A DNA stretch of 64,000 nucleotides from Vagococcus penaei (GTDB taxonomy: Bacteria > Bacillota > Bacilli > Lactobacillales > Vagococcaceae), in NCBI RefSeq assembly GCF_001998885.1, contig NZ_CP019609.1:1662001-1726000 (forward strand). Direction: 5' to 3'. The notes beneath the pieces are model-generated. The model saw only the letters and a list, made by a program, of their open reading frames with translations, did not search any database and was not told where the DNA came from. This document shows positions 7,484-14,857 of this stretch, piece after piece. Each line of letters opens with the position of its first letter. Positions within the stretch are counted from its first letter, which is position 1. A program made the translations under genes and the position numbers.

Positions 7484-9577
7484 ATGAAGAAAGTTAAATT
7501 AACAACTGCAACTTTAGCTATTTTAGCTGGTTCTGTTGTAGCGCCGTTAGTATCTAATGCTACTGAAACAAATGGAAACGCAGCTGTTCAAACATCTGAA
7601 GTTGCAAAAGATGAAAAAGTAAAAGAAGAAGCAACAGAAGCACCTGTAACAGAAGCACCTGTAGCAGAAGCTTCAACTACAGAAACAAAAACAGATTCAA
7701 GTACTGCTAATACTGGAACTCAAACACCAGCTCCAGCTAAGCCAGTTGCAAAAGTTGATGCAAGTGTTTATACAACACAAATCAACAACTTAACAAACTT
7801 ATCAAGCGAAGAAAAAGTTGCTTACAACCAACGAATTCAAGCAGAAGCTGTTAAAGGAAACGAAGCTGGATGTCAAGCAATCGTTGCTGAAGCAAAAGCT
7901 GTTTCTCAAGGACGTATTGATTTAGCTGCTAAAAAAGCAGAAGCTAAAAAAGAAGTTCAAGCTCTATATACTTCTGGTAACGTAAAAATTACTGGGGAAC
8001 AATACGAAGCATTCAACAAACAAATCGATTCAGCAACAACTATTGCTGAAGTAGAAGCTGTTGTTGCAGCAGCTAAAACTGCTGGTTCTGTAACTGATGC
8101 TAAAACAAGTGCTATCCGTGAAATTGATGCTAATCGTGAAGCTGGTAAAATTTCTCGTGATGAACGTAATGCTCTTGTAACTAAAGCACAAGCTGCTACA
8201 ACTAATGAAGAAGTTGCTGCTGTTCTTGTTGAATTAAATGGTATGGTTGCTGTAACTGATGCTAAAGAAGCTGCTAAAAAAGAGTTAAGAGAGTTATTCT
8301 TAGCAAGTGATAATAATTTAAATTGGGAAGATTACGGAAATGCTTTATTAGCAATTGATGCTGCTAAAACAGTAGACGAAGTTAACTCAATTGTCACTGG
8401 AGTTAAAAATGATATCGTGTTAGCAGATGCTAAATCAAAAGCTAAAGACCAAATCAACGCTATTACTCACAAATACGGTATGGATTCAAAAACTTACTGG
8501 GTATATGCTAATCAAGTAGACGCTGCAACAACTGTTGACGAAGTAAACGCTGCTGTAGCTGCTGCTCAAACTGCTGGTGAATTAAAAGAAGGTAAAGCTA
8601 AAGCTCAAGTAGAATTACACGCCATTGGTTACTTATTAGGCCAAGACTACTATACTTACAAAGACAAGATTGATGCTGCTCAAAATCTTGACGAAGTAGC
8701 ATCTGTTTTAAATGAAGCAAAAGACGCTGCTAAATTAGCAGAAGCTAAAAAAGAAGCTAAAACTGATATTTCTACTCACTACTACAATGGTGCTATCTCA
8801 TTAGATGAGTACTATAACTATGATAAACTAATTTCAGCTGCAACATCAATTGAAGAAGTTGAAGCATTAGTTGTAGATGCAAGTAAATTATACCAAACTC
8901 GTTACGATGCGTTACAAGAAATTGCGGGTTACGCTAAAGATGGTAAATTATCAAAAACTGAAAAGAAATATTATGATAATGCAGTAAATGCTGCTAAAAC
9001 AACTAAAGAAGTTAATGATGTTATTAAAGAATTACGTGCTGAATTAGGTATTGAAATTCCATGGACTCCATTAGAACCATCTAAACCTACAGAATCAACA
9101 GAAGGATCAACAGAAGGATCAACAGAAGATTCTAAAACAGAAGGATCAACAGAAGATTCTAAAACAGAAGGATCAACAGAAGATTCTAAAACAGAAGGAT
9201 CAACAGAAGATTCTAAAACAGAAGGATCAACAGAAGATTCTAAAACAGAAGGATCAACAGAAGATTCTAAAACAGAAGGATCAACAGAAGATTCTAAAAC
9301 AGAAGGATCAACAGAAGATTCTAAAACAGAAGGATCAACAGAAGATTCTAAAACAGAAGGATCAACAGAAGATTCTAAAAAACCTGTAACAAAACCAACA
9401 ACTGATAAGGGTAACAAAACTGACGCTAAAAAAGTAGATGCTAAAAAAGTTGTTGCTAAAAAAGCAGACGCTAAAAAATTACCACAAACAAATGATACAG
9501 TAAACGCTGGATTAGTTGCTGGTGGATTAATGTCAGTATTAACTGCTGCATTCTTATTCTTCCGTAAAGGTAAATAA
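7484..9577 (+). CDS. LPXTG-type cell wall-anchored surface protein with repeated helical modules
   Basis: The 697-residue secreted protein has a signal peptide of about 28 residues ending near SNATET. A Thr/Glu/Pro-rich stretch runs to about residue 90. About eight degenerate modules of 55-65 residues follow, each with the pattern AK..A...I/L...Y...I..A.T..EV, which resembles GA-type three-helix bundles. Next come ten copies of a nine-residue Ser/Thr/Glu/Asp/Lys repeat, a Lys-rich segment, and a sortase signal LPQTN followed by a hydrophobic segment and RKGK. It would be fixed to peptidoglycan by sortase A, with the acidic repeats spanning the wall. The ligand is unknown; albumin binding is known for true GA modules, but similarity here is by pattern only. 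One cysteine (GNEAGCQAI) is unusual for such proteins. The ATG follows GGGAGAG. Confidence 0.85.
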   Translation: MKKVKLTTATLAILAGSVVAPLVSNATETNGNAAVQTSEVAKDEKVKEEATEAPVTEAPVAEASTTETKTDSSTANTGTQTPAPAKPVAKVDASVYTTQINNLTNLSSEEKVAYNQRIQAEAVKGNEAGCQAIVAEAKAVSQGRIDLAAKKAEAKKEVQALYTSGNVKITGEQYEAFNKQIDSATTIAEVEAVVAAAKTAGSVTDAKTSAIREIDANREAGKISRDERNALVTKAQAATTNEEVAAVLVELNGMVAVTDAKEAAKKELRELFLASDNNLNWEDYGNALLAIDAAKTVDEVNSIVTGVKNDIVLADAKSKAKDQINAITHKYGMDSKTYWVYANQVDAATTVDEVNAAVAAAQTAGELKEGKAKAQVELHAIGYLLGQDYYTYKDKIDAAQNLDEVASVLNEAKDAAKLAEAKKEAKTDISTHYYNGAISLDEYYNYDKLISAATSIEEVEALVVDASKLYQTRYDALQEIAGYAKDGKLSKTEKKYYDNAVNAAKTTKEVNDVIKELRAELGIEIPWTPLEPSKPTESTEGSTEGSTEDSKTEGSTEDSKTEGSTEDSKTEGSTEDSKTEGSTEDSKTEGSTEDSKTEGSTEDSKTEGSTEDSKTEGSTEDSKTEGSTEDSKKPVTKPTTDKGNKTDAKKVDAKKVVAKKADAKKLPQTNDTVNAGLVAGGLMSVLTAAFLFFRKGK
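9101..9380 (+). repeat. Tandem 27-bp repeat array in the surface protein gene
   Basis: Ten copies of a 27-bp unit (GAAGGATCAACAGAAGATTC then TAAAACA) encode the acidic nonapeptide GSTEDSKTE. The copies I compared are identical at DNA level, including third positions, preceded by two shorter half units. This indicates recent expansion by slippage or recombination. Confidence 0.95.
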
Positions 9578-9606
9578 GACTAATTTAAATTTAGGTGTGA
9601 TTAACG

Positions 9607-10065
9607 TTGGAACAAAATCAACAAAATCAACAAAAACCAAAATCTTCTAAAGTAGGTATGATTGTGATAATCCTTGTGATTATTGCAGTCATTGGTGGTG
9701 GGTATTTGGCATTTAGTAAAATGTCATCTTCACCGTCTGCTAAACAAGAAGAAAAAAATAAAACCACAGATGGGAAAACAGATAGTTCTGAAAGCCCTGA
9801 AATGAAAGCTAGACGGGAAGCGCTAGATGGTGTCATGACTTTATTTGACAACGGCGATCCCACACGTGCCCGGACGGATATAAAACCTGAAGAATTTAAA
9901 AAAGTTCAAGCTAAAATTGATAAAGTAAAAGATGATAGAATTAAAAAAGAATTAACAGCCAAAATGGATGATATTTCTAAAGCATCAAAAGGTGATGGCG
10001 ATATGTCAAAAACTGCAGATGCTTCAAATGATTCTACAGTATCTTCTGGTGAGAATGATAATTAA
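9607..10065 (+). CDS. Small membrane-anchored protein of unknown function
   Basis: The 152-residue protein has a short Gln/Asn-rich cytoplasmic head (QNQQNQQ), one transmembrane helix at about residues 16-37 (VGMIVIILVIIAVIGGGYLA), and a charged extracellular tail rich in Lys, Asp and Ser. I do not recognise a family. It starts 29 bases behind the surface protein gene and ends at the next terminator, so the two are probably co-transcribed. The start is a TTG at 9607, with AGGTGTG upstream as a weak ribosome binding site. A role with the surface protein is inferred from position only. Confidence 0.7.
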   Translation: MEQNQQNQQKPKSSKVGMIVIILVIIAVIGGGYLAFSKMSSSPSAKQEEKNKTTDGKTDSSESPEMKARREALDGVMTLFDNGDPTRARTDIKPEEFKKVQAKIDKVKDDRIKKELTAKMDDISKASKGDGDMSKTADASNDSTVSSGENDN

Positions 10066-10119
10066 CAACAGTAATTTATTATTTTAGTTGGATAATTAAA
10101 TAATTAAGGTCATTATATA

Positions 10120-10156
10120 AAAAAAGAAGCGAGCCTTTAGGTTCGCTTCTTTTTAT
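10120..10156 (+). terminator. Rho-independent terminator
   Basis: AAGAAGCGAGCC pairs with GGTTCGCTTCTT around a TTTA loop, followed by a T run. It ends the surface protein/membrane protein unit. Confidence 0.9.
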
Positions 10157-10231
10157 TATGTCTATTTTTATCAACAAAAAAGAGCATTCGTTAAACAGTA
10201 ACGAATACTCCAATATATTGATTAATAAAAT

Positions 10232-10879
10232 TTAAACCTCGCGAGGATTTTGTAAGTCTTCGATTTCAGCAATAAAGAAATCTTTCTTTTCTAATGATTT
10301 AACAATAATATCTAAGGTTTCTTCTGTTGTATGCGCAGGTAGAGTGATAATTGTCCGTCTGATGTATTTATCACGACCGATATCTAGTGTAATACAACTT
10401 GCAATTTCTGAATGTTTGGCAATAATTTTAGACATATTTGCTAAATCACCTTTTTTACCAGTTGATGCAATGGTTAAAGCATAACGTCCTTCTTCAACAT
10501 TCCAAGATTGAGATAAAATTGAAAGTAGGCTGCTATGTGTTAAAATACCATAGAATTGATCATTACTATCTAAAACTGCAATATAAGGTAGTTCTTTAAT
10601 TGTAAAGAAGATATTAAAAAATGATGAATTTAAATGAATGAATTTAGTAGCATTTTTTAATAGATGTGTTACAGGTAGTGTCATATCGCCACCATTCGCC
10701 TTATGACGATAGATATGCATTTTATAGATATTTCCTCTAAAGATTTTTTCTGTCTCATCTAAGACCGGTACACAGCGAAATCCCGATTCTTCTAAGATAC
10801 CTAAAGCATCCTCTAGTGTACATGACTCATTAACAATTGTTAAACGTCGTTTAGGAATACAAATTGACTCGATTAACAT
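10232..10879 (-). CDS. cbpA: CBS-ACT domain protein, probable c-di-AMP binding protein CbpA
   Basis: The 215-residue cytosolic protein has two CBS motifs in the first 135 residues (around FRCVPVLDE and YIAVLDSNDQFYGILTHS), followed by an ACT-like domain (YALTIASTGKKGDLANMSKI onward). This CBS plus ACT layout matches the Listeria c-di-AMP binding protein CbpA as I recall the family. The ligand and target here are inference. The frame is open to an ATG at 10897, but the AAGGGGG ribosome binding site lies inside those codons, eight bases before the ATG at 10879, so the later start is preferred. It is monocistronic and divergent from rpmG. Confidence 0.75.
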   Translation of the reverse strand: MLIESICIPKRRLTIVNESCTLEDALGILEESGFRCVPVLDETEKIFRGNIYKMHIYRHKANGGDMTLPVTHLLKNATKFIHLNSSFFNIFFTIKELPYIAVLDSNDQFYGILTHSSLLSILSQSWNVEEGRYALTIASTGKKGDLANMSKIIAKHSEIASCITLDIGRDKYIRRTIITLPAHTTEETLDIIVKSLEKKDFFIAEIEDLQNPREV

Positions 10880-10970
10880 GGATGGGTCCCCCTTCATTTT
10901 TTATGTCATATACTCTATAATAACACACTCTATTGCTAGAATAAATTCTAAACTAACAGGATAAGTTTAT

Positions 10971-10999
10971 TTGACTCCTTTATTTTTAAATGATAGAAT
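10971..10999 (+). promoter_or_regulatory. Promoter of rpmG-secE
   Basis: TTGACT (10971-10976), a 17-bp spacer and TAGAAT (10994-10999). A short leader of about 30 bases leads to an AGGAGGAG site before rpmG. Confidence 0.75.
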
Positions 11000-11035
11000 A
11001 AATTAGATAATGTTATAATTTAGGAGGAGTCTAAC

Positions 11036-11188
11036 ATGGCTCAAAATAAAGCAGCCTTAGCTTGTTCACAATGTGGATCAAGAAACTATTCAAAAGCTGT
11101 TAATCCAGCAAAACGCACAGAGCGTCTAGAATTAAAAAAGTTTTGTAAATACTGTAAAACACAAACGCTACATAGAGAAACGAAGTAA
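11036..11188 (+). CDS. rpmG: 50S ribosomal protein L33
   Basis: The 50-residue ribosomal protein L33 is of the zinc-binding type, with two cysteine pairs: CSQC near the N-terminus and CKYC near the C-terminus. The conserved segment [12 protein letters not shown] is present. The gene follows TAGGAGGAG at seven bases. It lies 19 bases before secE in the rpmG-secE-nusG arrangement common in Firmicutes. The C+ form suggests a zinc-independent paralogue may exist elsewhere in the genome. Confidence 0.95.
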   Translation: MAQNKAALACSQCGSRNYSKAVNPAKRTERLELKKFCKYCKTQTLHRETK

Positions 11189-11207
11189 TGAAAAGGAGTT
11201 GTCAACT

Positions 11208-11378
11208 GTGAAATTTTTAAAAAGTGTTATTGCTGAAATGAAAATTGTTACTTGGCCATCAAAGAAAAAATTAACAAAAGATGTCATCACTGTTATTCAA
11301 TCAACCATCTTATTTGCAGTCTTTTTTGCTTTTGTAGACTTTGGTCTAGGAAAACTATTGAATTTATTTCTTAACTAA
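11208..11378 (+). CDS. secE: Preprotein translocase subunit SecE
   Basis: The 56-residue single-span SecE of the short Gram-positive type has the amphipathic helix KFLKSVIAEMKIVTWPSKKKL with the family hallmark VTWPS. One transmembrane helix follows (ILFAVFFAFVDFGLGKLL). It forms the SecYEG channel with SecY and SecG. It starts with GTG at 11208 after AAAAGGAG, and it shares the rpmG transcript. Confidence 0.95.
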   Translation: MKFLKSVIAEMKIVTWPSKKKLTKDVITVIQSTILFAVFFAFVDFGLGKLLNLFLN

Positions 11379-11414
11379 GAATCTTGGCTAATGCTAGCCA
11401 GACTACTAGATGAA

Positions 11415-11460
11415 TGCTATAATAAAAGAGCAATGGAAAACTTCGGCAAGACGAGGTTTT
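11415..11460 (+). promoter_or_regulatory. Extended -10 promoter followed at once by a terminator hairpin in the nusG leader
   Basis: TGCTATAAT at 11415-11423 is an extended -10 element with no good -35. A 9-bp stem (AAAACTTCG 11437-11445 with CGAGGTTTT 11452-11460, one G-U pair) and a T run follow immediately. The hairpin can end the rpmG-secE transcript. Any nusG transcript from this promoter would have to read through it. Confidence 0.65.
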
Positions 11461-11494
11461 TTTATTTTATCAAGAAAAGGTAGGTTCTAAGAAC

Positions 11495-12037
11495 ATGGAA
11501 TCATTGGAAAAAAATTGGTATGTATTACATACTTACTCTGGTTACGAGAACAAGGTGAAAGCCAATATTGAGTCACGGGCGCAAAGTATGGGGATGGAAG
11601 ACAATATTTTTCGTGTCGTTGTTCCAGAAGAAGAAGAACGTGAAATAAAAAATGGTAAGGAAAAGATTACCGCTAAAAAAACTTTTCCTGGTTACGTGTT
11701 AGTTGAAATGATTATGAGTGATGATTCTTGGTATATTGTCCGTAATACACCAGGAGTGACTGGCTTTGTTGGGTCACATGGTGCCGGTAGTAAACCCGCT
11801 CCTTTATTAGAAGAAGAAGTCGCACAAATTTTACAAAAGCTTGGCATCAGCCGTCGTACGTCTGACTTAGACGTTGAGCTAGGTGAAGTTGTTACAATCA
11901 AAGCCGGAGCCTTTACAGGATTAACTGGTGAAATTACTGAACTAGATAATGAAAAGCAAAAATTAAAAGTTAATATCGATATGTTTGGTCGTGAAACTAG
12001 TACTGAGCTTGATTTTGACCAAGTTGATAAGTTATAA
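11495..12037 (+). CDS. nusG: Transcription termination/antitermination factor NusG
   Basis: The 180-residue NusG starts KNWYVLHTYSGYENKVKANI (NGN domain) and includes KKTFPGYVLVEM and RNTPGVTGFVG. The C-terminal KOW domain has VVTIKAGAFTGLTGEITELD. It binds RNA polymerase and the ribosome and modulates pausing and termination. The start follows AAAGGTAGG. It is separated from secE by an internal terminator hairpin and ends in its own terminator. Confidence 0.97.
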   Translation: MESLEKNWYVLHTYSGYENKVKANIESRAQSMGMEDNIFRVVVPEEEEREIKNGKEKITAKKTFPGYVLVEMIMSDDSWYIVRNTPGVTGFVGSHGAGSKPAPLLEEEVAQILQKLGISRRTSDLDVELGEVVTIKAGAFTGLTGEITELDNEKQKLKVNIDMFGRETSTELDFDQVDKL

Positions 12038-12046
12038 AAATCATAT

Positions 12047-12087
12047 AAAAAGTTAACTTGGCGATTTGTTGAGTTAACTTTTTTTAT
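12047..12087 (+). terminator. Rho-independent terminator after nusG
   Basis: AAAAAGTTAACT (12047-12058) pairs with AGTTAACTTTTT (12072-12083), followed by T residues. Confidence 0.88.
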
Positions 12088-12094
12088 TTATTGC

Positions 12095-12123
12095 TTGACT
12101 TTTAAGTAATAATTGCCTATTAT
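12095..12123 (+). promoter_or_regulatory. Promoter of the tandem T-box/nhaC unit
   Basis: TTGACT (12095-12100), 17-bp spacer, TATTAT (12118-12123). The transcript would begin near 12130, at the base of the first T-box stem I. Confidence 0.8.
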
Positions 12124-12129
12124 GAATCA

Positions 12130-12342
12130 CAAGATATCCTTCTTAGCAAAGTAGGAAATAAAGGTTGGTATCAGAAAGTCAATGGTTGCTGTGAATTGGC
12201 CCACTTTATTTGTGAATTACACTAAGATTGTAGACATGTGAATAATGAATGAGATAGAGATAGCAAGAGCTGTTTCTAAATAAGGTGGTACCGCGGATAT
12301 ATTCGCCCTTAACAAGTTAGTTTGTTAAGGGCGTTTTTATTT
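12130..12342 (+). promoter_or_regulatory. T-box riboswitch 1, tyrosine specifier
   Basis: Stem I pairs CTTAG and AAATAAAG with CTTTATTT and CTAAG. The distal AG-bulge/loop motif is CAGAAAGTCAATGGTTGCTG. The specifier loop GTGAATTACA holds TAC (12218-12220), a Tyr codon, followed by A. The T-box AAGGTGGTACCGCGG is at 12282-12296; its UGGU bulge fits the ACCA end of a tRNA with discriminator A. A 12-bp terminator (12304-12315 with 12322-12333) and T run follow. Uncharged tRNA-Tyr would favour antitermination. Confidence 0.9.
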
Positions 12343-12364
12343 TAAGTTTTTTAGCACTTCTCGA

Positions 12365-12582
12365 ACGACAACCTTTCTAACGAAGTAGGAAATAAAGCTC
12401 GGTATCAGAAAGTCAATGGTTGCTGTGAATTGACCCACTTTATTTGTGAATTACATTAGAATTGTAGACATATGAATAATGAATGAGGAAACGCTAGTCT
12501 GTCGAAGCGTTTTGAAATAAGGTGGTACCGTGGATAAAATTCGCCCTTAACAAGTTAGTTTGTTAAGGGCGAATTTTTTATT
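12365..12582 (+). promoter_or_regulatory. T-box riboswitch 2, tyrosine specifier
   Basis: This is a second complete T-box, nearly a copy of the first in stem I and terminator. The specifier is TAC (12452-12454), the T-box AAGGTGGTACCGTGG is at 12519-12533, and the terminator stem has 17 bp (12537-12553 with 12560-12576). The stem II/III segment differs from copy 1. The two act in series on one transcript. Confidence 0.9.
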
Positions 12583-12601
12583 TGAAGGAGGATTTTTATC
12601 T

Positions 12602-12658
12602 ATGGGGTGTGGAGGAATTAGTCGATATTGTCTGATCGTGAAATCTAGAAGCAATTAA
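12602..12658 (+). other. Possible 18-codon small ORF between T-box 2 and nhaC
   Basis: An ATG at 12602 has a near-perfect ribosome binding site (GAAGGAGGATTTTTATCT) and encodes MGCGGISRYCLIVKSRSN before a stop at 12656. It lies after the second terminator, so it is read only on antitermination. It may be a leader peptide, a gene remnant or chance. I do not recognise it. Confidence 0.35.
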
Positions 12659-12683
12659 TAAAAAATAAGAGGAGTGACAATTA

Positions 12684-14084
12684 ATGTCCGAGAAAAAAAT
12701 TAGTTTATTAGAAGCGAGTATTGTCTTAATTGTGATTATTTTGAGTATTTCAGTTAGTGTGATTGGCTTGAAGCTATCCCCTAATATCTCTATACTATTA
12801 GCAATTTCACTAATTATGATTTATGTGATTGCTCGACGATTGCCGTTAAATGTAATTAATAAAGGAATTGAAAAAGGATTACAGCCAGGAATTATTCCGA
12901 TTTTTATTTTTTTACTTGTGGGAGCTTTGATTTCTGTGTGGATTCAAGCAGGTATTATTCCAACACTGATGGTAGTTGGTTTTAAGTTACTTAGTGTTAA
13001 ATGGTTTGTGCCTTCTGTCTTTTTAGTTTGTGCTATTGTCGGAAGTGCAGTTGGTAGTGCGTTTACCGTCATGTCGACAATTGGGATTGCTTTTTTTGGG
13101 ATTGGTGCAACGTTAGGTTTGAATGAAGCGCTAGTTGTAGGTGCGATTGTATCAGGCTCAGTTTTTGGTGATAAGATGTCGCCGTTATCTGAATCAACCA
13201 ACCTTGCTTCAGCAATTGTAGGGGCTGATTTATTTAAGCATATCAAACACATGATGTGGTCAACTTTACCAGCGTTTGTCGTGTCACTAATTGCTTTTGC
13301 GATTTTAGGGTTTAATGACAGTCAAGCGGACCTAGGAAATATTAAAGAAGTATCTGCAGTTTTAGAGAGTCATTTTAATATTAGTTTAATGTCACTACTC
13401 CCCATTTTATTCATGTTATTTTGTGCTTGGAAAAAAATTCCAGCTGTGATTACAATCCTTTTGAATGTTTTATTAGGTATTGTGATGACACTGATTCATA
13501 ATCCAGCAGTTGGTTTTAAAACAATTGCTAAAGTGGTTGAAACTGGTTTTGTATCACAAACTGGTGACCAACAAATTGATGCCTTATTAACTCGTGGTGG
13601 CATTAATAGCATGATGCCGACTGTTTTATTAATTATTTTAACCTTATCATTAGGTGGGATTTTGATGGAGTTAGGATTGGTTTCAACAGTGATTGGAGCG
13701 ATTGCTAATAAATTAAACTCAGCGAAGTCATTAATTATTGTGACATTATTATCTGGAATTGGCGTGAATCTATTTATTGGAGAACAATTTTTATCTGTTA
13801 TCTTACCAGGAAATGCATTTAAAGGAGAATTTCAAAAGTTGCGCTTAGATCCGGTTGTTTTAAGTCGAACTTTAGAAGATGGTGGAACAGTAATTAATTA
13901 CCTTATTCCTTGGGGGATTGCCGGTAGTTTTGTTGCCAATACGTTTGGTGTCCCAACGCTTGTTTACCTACCTTTTGCCTTATTTAGTTTATTGTCACCT
14001 GTATTTTCTGTTATCAGTGCATTAACAGGTTTAGGTGTTGACTACCTACCAGAAGAAAAGGCAAGCGAACCATCGACTATTTAA
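12684..14084 (+). CDS. NhaC family Na+/H+ antiporter-type transporter, candidate tyrosine transporter
   Basis: The 466-residue membrane protein of the NhaC family has about 11-12 hydrophobic segments. It carries the conserved stretch VVGAIVSGSVFGDKMSPLSE and, in the second half, EDGGTVINYLIPWGIAG. NhaC proteins are annotated as Na+/H+ antiporters. Members under tyrosine T-box control have been predicted to move tyrosine (YheL type), and an nhaC gene accompanies enterococcal tyrosine decarboxylase clusters. The two tyrosine T-boxes upstream therefore suggest tyrosine-linked transport, which is an inference. AGAGGAG precedes the ATG, and a terminator follows. Confidence 0.85.
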   Translation: MSEKKISLLEASIVLIVIILSISVSVIGLKLSPNISILLAISLIMIYVIARRLPLNVINKGIEKGLQPGIIPIFIFLLVGALISVWIQAGIIPTLMVVGFKLLSVKWFVPSVFLVCAIVGSAVGSAFTVMSTIGIAFFGIGATLGLNEALVVGAIVSGSVFGDKMSPLSESTNLASAIVGADLFKHIKHMMWSTLPAFVVSLIAFAILGFNDSQADLGNIKEVSAVLESHFNISLMSLLPILFMLFCAWKKIPAVITILLNVLLGIVMTLIHNPAVGFKTIAKVVETGFVSQTGDQQIDALLTRGGINSMMPTVLLIILTLSLGGILMELGLVSTVIGAIANKLNSAKSLIIVTLLSGIGVNLFIGEQFLSVILPGNAFKGEFQKLRLDPVVLSRTLEDGGTVINYLIPWGIAGSFVANTFGVPTLVYLPFALFSLLSPVFSVISALTGLGVDYLPEEKASEPSTI

Positions 14085-14130
14085 AAACTCTAGTTAGACA
14101 CTATTGATTCGGTGTCTGACTAGAGTTTTT
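14085..14130 (+). terminator. Rho-independent terminator after the NhaC gene
   Basis: AAAACTCTAGT and TAGACAC pair with GTGTCTGACTAGAGTTTTT around a short loop. The T-rich and A-rich flanks may also serve the convergent gene. Confidence 0.85.
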
Positions 14131-14138
14131 GGTTAGTT

Positions 14139-14771
14139 TTAAACTATCGTAATACCCAAAAATTTCATAGCAAAATATAGTGTTTGTTCTTGATTGAGGG
14201 TGCAACCTTGTAAGCCATCTAGTTGGATATCTAACTGATTAAACTGGCAGGTACTAAGATCTATTTTTTTCAAAGAGGTATCGAAAAAATTAGTGTTTTC
14301 TAGCTGACAAGTCTTAAACAGTGTTTTTTTAAGTTCACACTCAATAAAATCAGCATTCTCCATGAAGTTATCGTTAAAAATCGACTGTTTTATTTTTGAT
14401 TCACTAAAATTAGTAAAAGTCATTTTCGATTGGTAAAATTCGGTATCATGAAAATAACTTTTATAAAATGATGTTCCGACTAGTTTACAATTTAAAAATT
14501 GCGTACGATAGATAATACTTTCAGATAAATCACAGTTTGAAAGGTCACAATTTTCAAAAATACAATCTGTCATTTCAATATTTTGAAACAATGACTTTGA
14601 GAAATTGACTTGTTTAAAATAGCATTTGTCTAATAATGGACGCTGAATTTGTTGCTCTAGAATTTCTTCTTGTTCAATACAATGATTGTATAGTGAAAAA
14701 TCTGAGTCATCAAAAATAGTAAAAAAAGAAGTTGGTGTTAGAGAGTCGATAGCAAGTTGTGGTTTTTTCAT
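14139..14771 (-). CDS. Pentapeptide repeat protein (Qnr-like)
   Basis: The 210-residue protein is built largely of pentapeptide repeats from about residue 45 to 190, for example CIFENCDLSNCDLSES and NADFIECELKKTLF. These form a right-handed quadrilateral beta helix. Length and the central break in the repeats resemble Qnr proteins, including the chromosomal enterococcal one, which mimic DNA and protect gyrase. The function here is inference. The reading frame extends to 14822, but GGAGG at seven bases points to the ATG at 14771 (MKKPQLAID). The gene stands alone between the nhaC unit and the sda operon. Confidence 0.75.
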   Translation of the reverse strand: MKKPQLAIDSLTPTSFFTIFDDSDFSLYNHCIEQEEILEQQIQRPLLDKCYFKQVNFSKSLFQNIEMTDCIFENCDLSNCDLSESIIYRTQFLNCKLVGTSFYKSYFHDTEFYQSKMTFTNFSESKIKQSIFNDNFMENADFIECELKKTLFKTCQLENTNFFDTSLKKIDLSTCQFNQLDIQLDGLQGCTLNQEQTLYFAMKFLGITIV

Positions 14772-14797
14772 AACGTTCCTCCATGGATTTCGGCTTA

Positions 14798-14843
14798 ATT
14801 GAAAAATGCGAGTCACCATCAAAAAGATGGGTGAGACTCGCAG
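14798..14843 (-). terminator. Rho-independent terminator after sdaAA
   Basis: On the minus strand GCGAGTC...ACCCATC pairs with GATGGT...GACTCGC and is followed by ATTTTT. It ends the sdaAB-sdaAA unit just upstream of the pentapeptide gene. Confidence 0.75.
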
Positions 14844-14857
14844 ATAAGGTATTGAAA

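Noticed and set aside
9101-9380. Regular 27-bp units considered as a CRISPR array
   Set aside because: Units are contiguous with no spacers and encode an in-frame nonapeptide in a sortase-anchored protein.
8971-9417. 148-codon minus-strand open frame with perfect Val/Asp/Pro/Ser repeats
   Set aside because: It is the mirror of the 27-bp repeat array in the surface protein gene and has no ribosome binding site.
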